64,000 nucleotides of DNA from Pararobbsia alpina (GCF_902859895.1 NZ_CADIKM010000006.1:1-64000), one strand, 5' to 3'; positions 41,976-50,515 are shown, counted from the stretch's first letter. Translations and numbers: made by a program. The notes: generated by a model not told the origin, from the sequence alone.

Positions 41976-43388
41976 CTATGCGGCAACTGCGATGATTCGG
42001 GTCTCGGCCGATAGCGACAAGACGCGTGTTTCGGCTGTCATGCTGAATATTCTGGTTTCCGCGCGGACCGAGACAATGACGGGCAGCACGGGCGAATAGT
42101 TTCTGTTGGTGGCAGCACCTGACGCAGACAGTGGCCCGAGCGCGCCCGACACCATGGCCTGCGTGGCCGCGATATCCACGGCCTGGACGCTTGTCGACAA
42201 CGCGCCGAGAGCCGATGCGCCGGCCGCGCCGGATTGCTGCGTTGCTGCGCCTGAGCCGAGAAGCAGGAGCGAGCTTGCAGCGATAGCCGAGCGAGCCTGC
42301 GCGACGCTTCCCGCCGAGCCTAATGCCCCGAATGCGCCCGAGACCGAGCCCGTGCGCCACGCTGCAACAGATCCGCTCGACGAGAGAGCCCCGAGCACGC
42401 CTGATGCCGTAGCGGCGTCCGGTACGATAGTCGAAGCGGATGCGCTAGACGACAGAGCGCCCAACACGCTTGACGAGGTGCCCGACTGCGACCGGTTCGC
42501 GGTGGCAGACGTGGACAGCGACAGCGTGCTTGAGGCAGCCGCAGATGTCGCCTGAGTGGCGGTGGCTGAACTTGCCAGTACCCCTAGCGTCGAGGAAACA
42601 GCCGCCGATCGAGATCTGGTTGCCGTTGTCGAAGACGACAGTCCGCCGAGCGACGAGATAGCAACGGCCGCTGCGGCGACTACTGCCGTGGCTTGCGATG
42701 CCACGCCGCCGAGCGAAGCGGAGCCGGTAGCTGATCGAGTGCGCGTGGCAACAACTGACGATGACAATCCACCCAGCGTAGACGCCGCAACTGCGGTAGC
42801 GCTCGAGCTAGCTAAGACCTTCGCAGCCTGGATCGCAACGTTGGAGTTGTTATTCAGGCCCGCCGCCTGCAGCGTCAGCGCGATCGTTAGCGTCTGGCCC
42901 GACGAATTGGCCGCGTAAGTGAGCGTCGAAACCTTGTCCTGCGAGACATTGGCAGCAGGCGGAGTTGGCGTGTGAGTGATGGGCGCCGCGCTTCCATCCG
43001 ACAACGTCGCAGTGAGCTGACCGCCGCCACTGTAAGTCGGCCAGTAGACGACAACCGTGCGCGGGGTTGTATCGGCCAACACAGTGAATTGCAGGCCCTG
43101 CCCCGCTGCTGCGGTCCCCGAGGAGGCGGAGGCGTAGATGCCGTCACTGGAGTTGGTGGCCGCCGCCATCGGCGTGCCGTCCGTCCACGTGATCAGCGTG
43201 GCGTCGCCGCTGTACCACTGCGCGTTGACCGCGCCGATGACAGTCGGCAGACCAAACAGCGATCCGCCACCGGCCTTGCGATTGGGCGCCGTCCAGGACT
43301 GCGGGAACTGGATCCAGTCAGTCTGAGCCGGCGACGAGAGATTGGCAGATACCGCGCCAATAACTGTTGAGCCCGTTAATGTGCCCAC
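41976..43388 (-). CDS. repeat-rich phage fibre protein
   Basis: The 470-residue protein has an N-terminal domain (1-175) with beta-structure motifs such as TVVVYWPTYSGGGQLTATLS. Then about eight to nine imperfect repeats of 22-25 residues follow (roughly 190-425), each built on SSLGGLSSSxxATRSRS, as in ISSLGGLSSSTTATRSRSAA. The C-terminus has three short AETR-I/V-F/L/I-S repeats. The regular small-residue repeats suggest a triple-stranded or solenoid shaft. The DNA repeats may allow length variation by recombination. Confidence 0.65.
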   Translation of the reverse strand: MGTLTGSTVIGAVSANLSSPAQTDWIQFPQSWTAPNRKAGGGSLFGLPTVIGAVNAQWYSGDATLITWTDGTPMAAATNSSDGIYASASSGTAAAGQGLQFTVLADTTPRTVVVYWPTYSGGGQLTATLSDGSAAPITHTPTPPAANVSQDKVSTLTYAANSSGQTLTIALTLQAAGLNNNSNVAIQAAKVLASSSATAVAASTLGGLSSSVVATRTRSATGSASLGGVASQATAVVAAAAVAISSLGGLSSSTTATRSRSAAVSSTLGVLASSATATQATSAAASSTLSLSTSATANRSQSGTSSSVLGALSSSASASTIVPDAATASGVLGALSSSGSVAAWRTGSVSGAFGALGSAGSVAQARSAIAASSLLLLGSGAATQQSGAAGASALGALSTSVQAVDIAATQAMVSGALGPLSASGAATNRNYSPVLPVIVSVRAETRIFSMTAETRVLSLSAETRIIAVAA

Positions 43389-43421
43389 GTCTCAACCCTC
43401 AAAGGTCAGTGCTTGTTCGAA

Positions 43422-43985
43422 TCAAACAGCCGGCATTTTCATCGTCTGCGTAAGCGAGACAGGCACGCCAAGCTGGATGATCGGATTCGAGATGAGAGCG
43501 TCGAATAGCTGGCCGGCGCCCTGGTATGTCCAGACTGCCGTACCATCGGTAAAGGTCGTCGTGCCGCTCGGCGTCGTGCCGCTCGATGTGCCCGCGGTCG
43601 TGCATTTGTAGGTGTTGCCGCCTGACAGGCAATACTGGCCCAGTACCACCGCTTGCGACGCGATCCACGCAGACCCGACCGTGAAATCACCCTCGACCGA
43701 GGTGCCGTCCGATTTGTAGCCGCGCGCGAACGTGCATGAGCCGCCAGCAACGGGGTTATACGAGCCAGCAGTAAAGCTTGCGGTCGTGACCATGTTCGGG
43801 GCGCTGAAAGCTGGCGCACCGTAGGCGGTTGCCGAGTAGACGCCCGTGCACAACGTCGTGTTGCCGCTCAATGCGGTTTCGGGTGTGACGGGCATCGCGC
43901 CACTCAGCAAAACAAGCGAGCCGCTGTTGTACAACGCGCAATAGGCTGAAAGTGCGACGCCTACGCCAGCTTGAGACGGGTTCAT
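43422..43985 (-). CDS. phage structural protein with chitin-binding-like module
   Basis: The 187-residue protein starts MNPSQAGVGVALSAYCALYN. Its middle has VVLGQYCLSGGNTYKCTTAGTS, followed later by TAVWTYQG, a pattern seen in carbohydrate-binding ChtBD3-like modules of phage fibres. GGAG precedes the ATG at 43985. It lies upstream of the repeat fibre gene on the same transcript. It may decorate the tail or head and bind surface sugars. Confidence 0.6.
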   Translation of the reverse strand: MNPSQAGVGVALSAYCALYNSGSLVLLSGAMPVTPETALSGNTTLCTGVYSATAYGAPAFSAPNMVTTASFTAGSYNPVAGGSCTFARGYKSDGTSVEGDFTVGSAWIASQAVVLGQYCLSGGNTYKCTTAGTSSGTTPSGTTTFTDGTAVWTYQGAGQLFDALISNPIIQLGVPVSLTQTMKMPAV

Positions 43986-44001
43986 ATTTGCTCCAGAAAG
44001 C

Positions 44002-44022
44002 AAAAAACCGCCTCAAGGGCGG
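44002..44022 (-). terminator. intrinsic terminator before the fibre gene group
   Basis: On the minus strand CCGCC-CTTGA-GGCGG is followed by six T (44007-44002). It ends transcripts from the endolysin side. Confidence 0.75.
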
Positions 44023-44109
44023 CTCAGTGGTGAGGGATTACGGGGAATTAACGAGCAACTATCGTTTCGCCTAGGTAATTCGATTCGGCGCGACGGGTAT
44101 TCTCTGCGT

Positions 44110-44177
44110 GCGCACATTGCCCCGTGCGCAAGCCTTGGACGCGCCCCACACTTTTTCCGAGGTTGGGGCGTCTTTTT
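44110..44177 (+). ncRNA. possible small phage RNA with terminator
   Basis: In a gene-free gap the plus strand has a hairpin TGCGCAC/GTGCGCA (44110-44130). A second hairpin CGCCCCA (44142-44148)/TGGGGCG (44164-44170) ends in TCTTTTT, an intrinsic terminator on the plus strand. No plus-strand gene lies upstream to need one. A weak TATTCT -10 at about 44098 precedes it. A small RNA is the simplest reading, but unproven. Confidence 0.35.
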
Positions 44178-44212
44178 ATGTGGCGCACTGTCGAGCACGA
44201 GGCGCGAAAGCA

Positions 44213-44749
44213 TCAACAACCAAGCACCTTCTTTGCCGCCGCATACAGCGCTTGCCTCGTCTCAAGCCCATTGGTGCCGCCGTTGATCCGCTTCGAGATC
44301 GTCACGAACTGCTGTTGATCGGCCAGCGCATTCAGTCCGCGATTGCTCCACCACCAGGCGGCCGAGCGCGCGGCGTTCACGGGCGTCTCAAGCAACTCTG
44401 GATGGTTCGATAGGTCGAGTTCGAGCCCCAGCGACGCGAGCAGGTAATTGCGCCGGCCCGTGATTTGAATCAAGCCTCTGCCGCGAAAGAGAAGGCCATC
44501 GCCAGGAAACGTATTGCCGAGGTCCGCCCTGCCTTCGTATCCAAGCTGTGCGGGCGTCGGTCCCCAGATTTCAGCGACGTACTCGAGGTGCTCGGACTCG
44601 CACCCGACTTGCGCGAGGAATGCGGAGAGGCGCAGCGGCGTGTTGATCTCGTAGCGATCGCAGGCGGTTTGTAGCGGGGCGACCCACTGCGCCGCGCGCA
44701 GCACCGTCGAACCGCAGGACGCAGCGATGATCGGCGCGGTGAGGTTCAT
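44213..44749 (-). CDS. endolysin, glycoside hydrolase family 19 type
   Basis: The 178-residue protein matches GH19 chitinase-like endolysins. LRLSAFLAQVGCESEHLEYVAE holds the catalytic glutamate region (Glu51/Glu53). The family block LFRGRGLIQITGRRNYLLAS lies at about 88-107, and AARSAAWWWSNRGLN follows. It cleaves peptidoglycan glycan strands. It lacks a signal peptide, so it needs a holin. It overlaps the holin-like gene upstream by ATGA. Confidence 0.9.
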   Translation of the reverse strand: MNLTAPIIAASCGSTVLRAAQWVAPLQTACDRYEINTPLRLSAFLAQVGCESEHLEYVAEIWGPTPAQLGYEGRADLGNTFPGDGLLFRGRGLIQITGRRNYLLASLGLELDLSNHPELLETPVNAARSAAWWWSNRGLNALADQQQFVTISKRINGGTNGLETRQALYAAAKKVLGC

Positions 44750-44967
44750 TTGAAAAACACCTCGATCACCCTCATCGCCCCATCCCGCCCAACGATGGCG
44801 ATCAGCGCCAGGAAATAGAGGACGTACTCGACGCGCTGCATGCGCTTATCGCCGCGCTTGAACCTGTCGAGGATGCCTTGGTAACGCTCCGCGCAAACCG
44901 CCTCGTGGACTTCGATGCGCTTCTCGTTATCGGCGATGGCGGCTTGCGTGTCGTCGTGGTTCGTCAT
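44746..44967 (-). CDS. holin-like protein with one membrane segment
   Basis: A 73-residue protein: a charged soluble part (MTNHDDTQAAIADNEKRIEV...), then one membrane segment near the C-terminus (YVLYFLALIAIVG, about 49-61). It is adjacent to and coupled with the endolysin. This layout is common for phage holin or XhlA-like haemolysin proteins. Confidence 0.65.
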   Translation of the reverse strand: MTNHDDTQAAIADNEKRIEVHEAVCAERYQGILDRFKRGDKRMQRVEYVLYFLALIAIVGRDGAMRVIEVFFK

Positions 44968-44989
44968 TGGTCGATGGCCCGTGCAAATG

Positions 44990-45012
44990 AAAAAGCCGCC
45001 CTGGTAGGCGGC
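44990..45012 (-). terminator. intrinsic terminator upstream of the lysis pair
   Basis: On the minus strand GCCGCC-TACCAG-GGCGGC is followed by TTTTT (44994-44990). Confidence 0.75.
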
Positions 45013-45116
45013 TGGTGGTCGAAATCGTGGTGCTTGATACCCGGGTCGCGAAACCATGGCGATCCAGTGCAAAGGCTTGTGCAGCTTGGGGCCACCCCAG
45101 TCGGCGGCGCGGAAAT

Positions 45117-45146
45117 AAAAAAGGCCCTCGGGGTTACCCGAGAGCC
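45117..45146 (-). terminator. intrinsic terminator after the repressor gene
   Basis: On the minus strand GGCTCTCGGG-TAAC-CCCGAGGGCC is followed by six T. It ends the transcript of the 45286-45870 repressor. Confidence 0.85.
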
Positions 45147-45285
45147 TTCGATCTACCTATTCCGTGCCCTCCAACTGGGCCGGAATATGGCTTGCCACAC
45201 CCCGTTAAAGAGAGTCGTGTTAGGGCGTAAATTACCAGATTTCCGGGTATTTGAATAAGTGGTTTTGGGGCACTAATTGCGGATG

Positions 45286-45870
45286 TCAGCCGGTGGGAGG
45301 CTTGCGGCGGGACTTCTGAAGCGAAAACCGCGAGTTCTTTGACGGCGGGAAGGTGCCTTCAGTGGATGCGGGGCCGACGTCTTGGGCGGGCGCGGGCTTG
45401 GCGCGAAACTTCGGCTTCAAATGCTCGTGCTCCGGCTTGACTTGACCCGTGTCGTCGAGGATGCCGGTTTGCTTGCCTATCTGGACCATCTCCACGATGG
45501 GCTCCATCGCCTCTGCCAAGTTTCCTTGCGCGATAGCCTGCCCGAATCTTCGGGTGATATCGCGGAATTGTTGCGTCACCTTGTTTGAGGAGCTTGGGTC
45601 CAGGTCGAGTGACAGCACCATCATATTTGCCACGCGCTCAAGTAAGCGCCTCTGAACGTCGATTATTTGCTTCTGAGCCTCTGAGGCTGCCACGAATGTC
45701 TTGAGGGCAGCCTCCGTCTGCTTGTGAGCAGAGGACTCGGAGAACGAGTCCTCCAGCCTCCGAACGATTTCAAGGTTAAGCGAGCGTCGCGCGCCCTCTG
45801 AGGCTGCATCTAGCCGGCCCTTCAACTCCTGCGGCATGCGAATGTTGACCTGGGGATCGCTTCTAGCCAT
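45286..45870 (-). CDS. Arc-type ribbon-helix-helix repressor with long C-terminus
   Basis: The 194-residue protein starts with a ribbon-helix-helix domain: VNIRMPQELKGRLDAASEGA, then RRSLNLEIVRRLEDSF, the Arc/Mnt pattern. A helical middle (about 50-140) and a Lys/Pro-rich tail follow. It is divergently transcribed from another small ribbon-helix-helix gene, with palindromes between. It is a good candidate for the repressor of the antirepressor operon. Confidence 0.8.
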   Translation of the reverse strand: MARSDPQVNIRMPQELKGRLDAASEGARRSLNLEIVRRLEDSFSESSAHKQTEAALKTFVAASEAQKQIIDVQRRLLERVANMMVLSLDLDPSSSNKVTQQFRDITRRFGQAIAQGNLAEAMEPIVEMVQIGKQTGILDDTGQVKPEHEHLKPKFRAKPAPAQDVGPASTEGTFPPSKNSRFSLQKSRRKPPTG

Positions 45871-45889
45871 TTCAGTTTGCCGTAAAAAA

Positions 45890-45958
45890 GTTCTTGCTCA
45901 AGTGCTACTACAGTAGTAGTCTCGGTCCTGTGCTAGCTAAATAGTAGCACGCAAGAAC
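45890..45958. promoter_or_regulatory. operator region between two divergent repressors
   Basis: The arm GTTCTTGC ... GTGCTACTA (45890-45910) is mirrored by TAGTAGCACGCAAGAAC (45942-45958). Inside lie the exact palindrome CTACTAC-A-GTAGTAG (45905-45919) and GTGCTA...TAGCAC. The repeated TAGTAG half site is typical for ribbon-helix-helix repressors that bind cooperatively. The region covers both divergent promoters. Confidence 0.7.
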
Positions 45959-45977
45959 AGATAACCCGGAGAAACCG

Positions 45978-46148
45978 ATGGATTCCGAACCCACCATGAC
46001 GACAACGCTTCGAATGCCGGTTTCGATGAACCAGGCAATCAAGCACGAAGCGATCGACAACCGCCGCTCCCTCAACAGCGAATTGCTGCATCGCCTGCAA
46101 CGCACGCTGGATGAAGACAAGCAGCCGGATGACGAAAAAGCGGACTGA
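45978..46148 (+). CDS. Arc-like ribbon-helix-helix repressor, 56 residues
   Basis: MDSEPTMTTTLRMPVSMNQA ... RRSLNSELLHRLQRTLDEDK. The TTLRMP strand and the NRRSLNSELLHRL helix match Arc-family DNA-binding proteins, which are about this size. CCGGAG precedes the ATG. It heads the plus-strand genes that lead to the Bro/KilA antirepressor, the order seen for arc and ant in P22. Confidence 0.75.
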   Translation: MDSEPTMTTTLRMPVSMNQAIKHEAIDNRRSLNSELLHRLQRTLDEDKQPDDEKAD

Positions 46149-46224
46149 AAAAGAAAAGCCCCGAACGACTTCTTGGCGGTCGACGTTCAGGGCCTTGGCG
46201 CAGCAACCCATAGAGGGCCACAAC

Positions 46225-46506
46225 ATGTCAAATACTAGCACAGCAGAATCTATCCGCAAGTCGGATGTCAACGCCAAACTCCTCGCCCTCTTCCGCGCGG
46301 AATCGAAGTACACCGCGGAACTCTGGACGATCCTTCAGGAACTGCGCCTCTGGGCCGCCGTCGAGGGTATCGCCCTACCCGACTTTGCGAAGCCGAACCG
46401 CACGCTCTACATCGACCGCTTCGACGAGGTCAATGATCGGCACACTGCGGCCGAGAACTTCCTGTCGGGCCGGAACACTGATGTTCGTTCGCTTGAGTTG
46501 CACTGA
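46225..46506 (+). CDS. phage protein of unknown function, 93 residues
   Basis: MSNTSTAESIRKSDVNAKLL... a helical protein ending GRNTDVRSLELH. Its stop overlaps the next start (TGATG). No family is recognised. It lies in the immunity operon. Confidence 0.55.
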   Translation: MSNTSTAESIRKSDVNAKLLALFRAESKYTAELWTILQELRLWAAVEGIALPDFAKPNRTLYIDRFDEVNDRHTAAENFLSGRNTDVRSLELH

Positions 46507-47327
46507 TGGCTACGAAACACGAAATCGTTACCCTTCGCGCTCTTTTCGCGCTGCCGCCCATCAAAGAGTCGGTCAGCACTGCGCTCGCCGTTCCCGATAT
46601 GCCGCAGCAGACAGTGACGACCGGCGACCGCGAGGTAGACGCGGTTCTTTGGTTGCAACGCGTCGTGAGTACGGGTCACCCGACTCTCATCGCCAAGGCG
46701 CTGGAAGCTGTCAAGCTCATCGAAACCCCAATGACGAGTTTGGCAGACCGCTACGCGGACTACTTGCGTCGGTCAGGGGCTCATCCCCTGCAAGTCGCCT
46801 TCGGCACGGTCGGCTTCGGCGATCTCGACAAGCAGGCGGACCGTGCGATCGACAAGGCGCGCAATCAGCATGAAGCGCTCGCAAGATTCGGTAGCGTCGA
46901 ATCTTTGTTCGCTGATACGCCGGCAGAAAAGGCCTGCAAAAAGGCGCTGCGCGGACTGAATGCCAGCGCACATGGATTCTATGACGACGACGCCATTGCC
47001 GATCGTTTCGGCCGGTTCCCTGGCTTGGTGCCTCATACCATCGATGATTGCCTGTATGTCAGAGCCTACTGGCGGGATATGTACCGCCTCCGCCTCGCGA
47101 TGGGCGACTCCGGCGACGGAACATCGCATGGATGGGCTCACGAATGCTATTGCCTCGCCATGCTGGCACGCATCAAACCGCGCGATGGCGCTGAAGCCAT
47201 AGCCGCTTTCGACCACCTTTACGAAAGCGACTCGGACGATTCAAAGGAAGCGCCGGCAATTCTGCGCAATCTCGTAGTGAGTGGCTGGAACTCCAGCTAT
47301 CAACCAGTTCAGCAAGAGGAGCAATAG
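46506..47327 (+). CDS. phage protein of unknown function, 273 residues
   Basis: A soluble, mostly helical protein (MATKHEIVTLRALFALPPIK...). A central stretch has cysteine and histidine (RLAMGDSGDGTSHGWAHECYC) that could be structural. I recognise no family. It lies between an Arc-like repressor and the antirepressor and is coupled at both ends, so it is likely part of the same operon. Confidence 0.55.
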   Translation: MATKHEIVTLRALFALPPIKESVSTALAVPDMPQQTVTTGDREVDAVLWLQRVVSTGHPTLIAKALEAVKLIETPMTSLADRYADYLRRSGAHPLQVAFGTVGFGDLDKQADRAIDKARNQHEALARFGSVESLFADTPAEKACKKALRGLNASAHGFYDDDAIADRFGRFPGLVPHTIDDCLYVRAYWRDMYRLRLAMGDSGDGTSHGWAHECYCLAMLARIKPRDGAEAIAAFDHLYESDSDDSKEAPAILRNLVVSGWNSSYQPVQQEEQ

Positions 47328-47329
47328 GC

Positions 47330-48145
47330 ATGAGCAATATCATTCCGTTCCTATTCAAGGACCACGGCAGGATCCACGAAATCCGCGCCGTCATCATTGA
47401 CGACGAGGACCACTTCGTCGGCAAAGATGTATGTTCAGCGCTCGCATACGCGGACTCGACGACGGCAATGCGGTCTCACTGCCGAGGGGTGCAAAAGCTG
47501 CACCCCATCCCTGACGCTAAAGGGCGTCTGCAAGATACCCGGGTTCTTACCGAGGCGGATGTGCTGCGCCTGATTGTGAGCAGCACCCTCCCCGCCGCAG
47601 AGCACTTTGAGCGCTGGGTGTTCGAGGAAGTGCTGCCCGCGATCCGAAAGACCGGAAGCTACCAAGCCCCTGGTACGCCGCAGCGCTCAGCAAAAATGGA
47701 AGCGGAGATAGCAGGCGCCGAGCTGTACGCGCGCTTGCTCAGACCCGCTCCATCAAGTCAAGTCGCCATGATCGCGAAGATCGTGGAGAACAATGGCGGC
47801 GATCCGAAATTCCTTCCGGCCTATGCCGTGGATGCCGCTCCCGATCAACTGAGCGGCAGTTCAATGCCGACCAAGCCGCTGAGCGCGCTTCTTTCCGATC
47901 ACGGAATCCGCATGAGCGCCCAGGCATTCAACAAGTTGCTGGCTGAGGCGGGTTATATCGAAGAGCGTACGCGACCGAGTTCATCGGGCAAGGATGGAGT
48001 CAAGCGATTCTGGGCCATCACAGACTTGGGGCTGCGGTACGGAAAGAATTTGACGCCTCCAAACAATCCGCGCGAGACGCAACCGCACTGGTACGTCGAG
48101 CGCTTTGCTGAACTCCATGAACTCGTTGTGACTATCGCGGCATAG
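47330..48145 (+). CDS. Bro-N domain antirepressor
   Basis: The 271-residue protein has a Bro-N domain (about 15-110: IRAVIIDDEDHFVGKDVCSA, later VLTEADVLRLIVSSTLPAAE and FERWVFEEVLPAIRKTG). A C-terminal part follows with TKPLSALLSDHGIRMSAQAF and NKLLAEAGYIEERTR, like phage antirepressor or KilA-C wHTH domains. Such proteins inactivate the lysogenic repressor. A hairpin follows the stop. Confidence 0.85.
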   Translation: MSNIIPFLFKDHGRIHEIRAVIIDDEDHFVGKDVCSALAYADSTTAMRSHCRGVQKLHPIPDAKGRLQDTRVLTEADVLRLIVSSTLPAAEHFERWVFEEVLPAIRKTGSYQAPGTPQRSAKMEAEIAGAELYARLLRPAPSSQVAMIAKIVENNGGDPKFLPAYAVDAAPDQLSGSSMPTKPLSALLSDHGIRMSAQAFNKLLAEAGYIEERTRPSSSGKDGVKRFWAITDLGLRYGKNLTPPNNPRETQPHWYVERFAELHELVVTIAA

Positions 48146-48151
48146 AAAGAT

Positions 48152-48183
48152 GCGCCCCGGCTGGCTGTAACCAGTCGAGGCGC
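48152..48183 (+). terminator. hairpin after the antirepressor gene
   Basis: GCGCCCCGGCTGG pairs with CCAGTCGAGGCGC around six bases, with one mismatch and one wobble. No T-run follows, so termination may be weak. Confidence 0.55.
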
Positions 48184-48366
48184 GATTGATCCGAAACCCA
48201 CCTCTCCACGGGAGAGCCCGAATCATGGAACATCCTAGCACGCAGCACACAAACCCCGACAGCGGGCCAGAGCCGAGTGTTCGATCTTTCCACAGCATGC
48301 TGTCGGGCGACCCCCTTTGAATTTCAGCGAGCTACAATGCCGCCTCTACCAATAAAAAGTTACGAC

Positions 48367-49482
48367 ATGGAACAACGACGCTTAGATTTCATTCAGGCGC
48401 TTCGCGGAATAGCTGCACTCGGGGTAGTAATTTGCCACGCTCGCTGGTTCCTTCACGACACTCCGAATTGGGATTCCGCAAATCGCTATCTCATTTGGGG
48501 TGCTGGCGGGGTCGACTTGTTCTTCATCATCAGTGGCTTCATTATGGTTTATGCGACTCGCAACTTCGACGGCTCGCCTTCGTATGTCCGCAATTTTGGT
48601 ATAAAGCGCTTTGCAAAGATTTGGCCGCCATACGCTGTGGCTACGATCATCTGGCTTTTAGTTGGTCGGGGCAGTGGATACCTGTCCGAATATCACACTA
48701 ACTTAATAAAAAGCCTGCTCTTTATTCCTTTCGATTCGTCCCGCCCCCTGTACCTTGGCAGCGAGCAAACAACCCTATCGGTCGGCTGGACTCTGAACTA
48801 TGAAGCATACTTCTATGTCGCGTTCGGCTTGTCGATGCTGTTTAAAAAGCTGCGCTGGGTTGTCTTCTCCGGCTGGATGCTGTTCTTCCTGATCGCCCTT
48901 CCGTCTATTTATGATGTGGGGACTTTGGATCCGCTCGCGCAGATGGGATTTCGATCATCCTATCTGTCCATGATGACAAACCCGATAATTTGGAATTTCC
49001 TGATAGGAGTCATCCTCGGGCACTTCTACTTGACGGAAAAACTTCCACTGCCACGACCCCTTGCATGGTCCATCGCCCTACTGGCCCTAACGATCTGTCT
49101 TTGGGGGTACGTCGGTAACTTCTGGGCAGTCGACGGCATAAAAGGATGGGGCGGATATTCTGCTGCACTTGTCCTGGGTCTTGCTGTTCTCGCCAAGACG
49201 GAAAACCTCCGTGTTCCTAGGGTGCTCGTGACACTGGGAAACATGTCTTTTACGCTTTACCTGACGCACGAAATCGCCTTCAATCTCGTGCTTCGAGCGT
49301 ATAGCGCAGTCGGCCAAAGAGAACAAGTTCATACGTGGGCGGCTTCCGTTTTGGCGGTTGGAGTTTCCCTTTCCTTAGCTATTGCAGTTTCTGGCTTGCT
49401 CGAAAATAGGCTGCATGACCTGGCCTTGAGGGTGCTTTCCCGGCGAAATCGAATGCCCAATGTCTTAACTCACCAGAGTTGA
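48367..49482 (+). CDS. acyltransferase 3 family membrane protein (OafA-like)
   Basis: The 371-residue protein starts MEQRRLDFIQALRGIAALGV and has about ten membrane segments. The conserved catalytic region VICHARWFL (His near residue 25) and FFIISGF follow, then the RFAKIWPPY motif. It matches acyltransferase 3 enzymes that add acetyl or other acyl groups to O-antigen or exopolysaccharide. Base use is less GC-rich than in neighbouring genes, a sign of transfer. The start may also be 48337. On a prophage this is a classical serotype-conversion gene. Confidence 0.88.
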   Translation: MEQRRLDFIQALRGIAALGVVICHARWFLHDTPNWDSANRYLIWGAGGVDLFFIISGFIMVYATRNFDGSPSYVRNFGIKRFAKIWPPYAVATIIWLLVGRGSGYLSEYHTNLIKSLLFIPFDSSRPLYLGSEQTTLSVGWTLNYEAYFYVAFGLSMLFKKLRWVVFSGWMLFFLIALPSIYDVGTLDPLAQMGFRSSYLSMMTNPIIWNFLIGVILGHFYLTEKLPLPRPLAWSIALLALTICLWGYVGNFWAVDGIKGWGGYSAALVLGLAVLAKTENLRVPRVLVTLGNMSFTLYLTHEIAFNLVLRAYSAVGQREQVHTWAASVLAVGVSLSLAIAVSGLLENRLHDLALRVLSRRNRMPNVLTHQS

Positions 49483-49633
49483 GATCATCGGATGAGCTTA
49501 GCGCGGCGGGGGGGTACCGCGGCGTCTAAGCGACAGATTTGATCGAGATTCAGGCGGACCCCGTTTGAGCGGTGCCGGCTCTGACTCTACCCGCTAGGTT
49601 TGGTACACTCGCCGGCATTCATCGGAGCAAAGC

Positions 49634-50488
49634 ATGCACTTCAGCGGCAACCGTCTCACTGCGCTCTACCTTGCAACCGGTCAGCGTGTCCTGATCGCCG
49701 CAGCCGTATGCACAGTTTTGGAAGTGGCGCTTCCCGCCGCGAAACGAGATTCGTGGGGATCGAGGCTGCGCGGCCTTCTGAACTGGGCGACCTACCTCGC
49801 CGTCGCAACTCTAACGTGGGGGGCTGCCACATTAGGTTTCGAGTGGATCGGTCTGAAGCCAATCTTGCACATCGACTTGGGTTCGTTGCTTCACGCCAAA
49901 AATCCTATCGCGCATGGCGCATGGGTTATTTCTGCCGCCGTGATAGTCGCGATGATCGGGGATTTCTTCTACTACTGGTTCCACCGGATGCAGCACAGCA
50001 TCGGCTTCTTCTGGCGCTTTCATGCGGTTCACCACTCGATCCAGGAGATGAATGCGTTCAACTGCAATCACCACATCACGGAAGACTTGATGCGGCTCCC
50101 TTTCGTCGCTCTTCCGTTGACGCTCATGCAGTTCGACTCGGGCGCTGTGCCTGCGATCGCCATCTTCCTAATCGGTCTTCAACCGGTCTTTGAGCACTCA
50201 TCTACTCGGCTGCACCTAGGGCCGTTCCGCTATCTCATCGGTGACCCGCGCTTTCATCGCATTCATCACTCAATCGAGCGGCGGCACTGGAACTGCAACT
50301 TCGGATCGTTCACGACGGTGTGGGACTCGCTTTTTCGCACCGCCGTTTTCCCTGAGCGCGGCCAGTGGCCGGAGGTTGGTCTCGAAGATCAGTCGGAGCC
50401 GAGAACGCTTCGGGACTATATACTCCGCCCCTTTTTGAGCGACAAGGCCAAACCGTCCGGCACGGCTGAGCTTAACGCTGCCGGATGA
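49634..50488 (+). CDS. sterol desaturase/fatty acid hydroxylase superfamily protein
   Basis: The 284-residue membrane protein has the histidine clusters of the superfamily: FYYWFHRMQH, then RFHAVHHSIQEMNAFN and DPRFHRIHHSIE, which bind the di-iron centre. About four membrane segments are seen. Such enzymes hydroxylate or desaturate lipids. It lies in the conversion segment after the acyltransferase; GGAGCAAAGC precedes the ATG. It may change host membrane or LPS lipid. Confidence 0.85.
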   Translation: MHFSGNRLTALYLATGQRVLIAAAVCTVLEVALPAAKRDSWGSRLRGLLNWATYLAVATLTWGAATLGFEWIGLKPILHIDLGSLLHAKNPIAHGAWVISAAVIVAMIGDFFYYWFHRMQHSIGFFWRFHAVHHSIQEMNAFNCNHHITEDLMRLPFVALPLTLMQFDSGAVPAIAIFLIGLQPVFEHSSTRLHLGPFRYLIGDPRFHRIHHSIERRHWNCNFGSFTTVWDSLFRTAVFPERGQWPEVGLEDQSEPRTLRDYILRPFLSDKAKPSGTAELNAAG

Positions 50489-50515
50489 TCCGCTGCGCGC
50501 CCAATCTGATCAGAT

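Noticed and set aside
42106-43370. CRISPR-like regular repeats in the fibre gene region
   Set aside because: The repeats are coding and imperfect and have no constant spacers. No cas genes are seen in the window.
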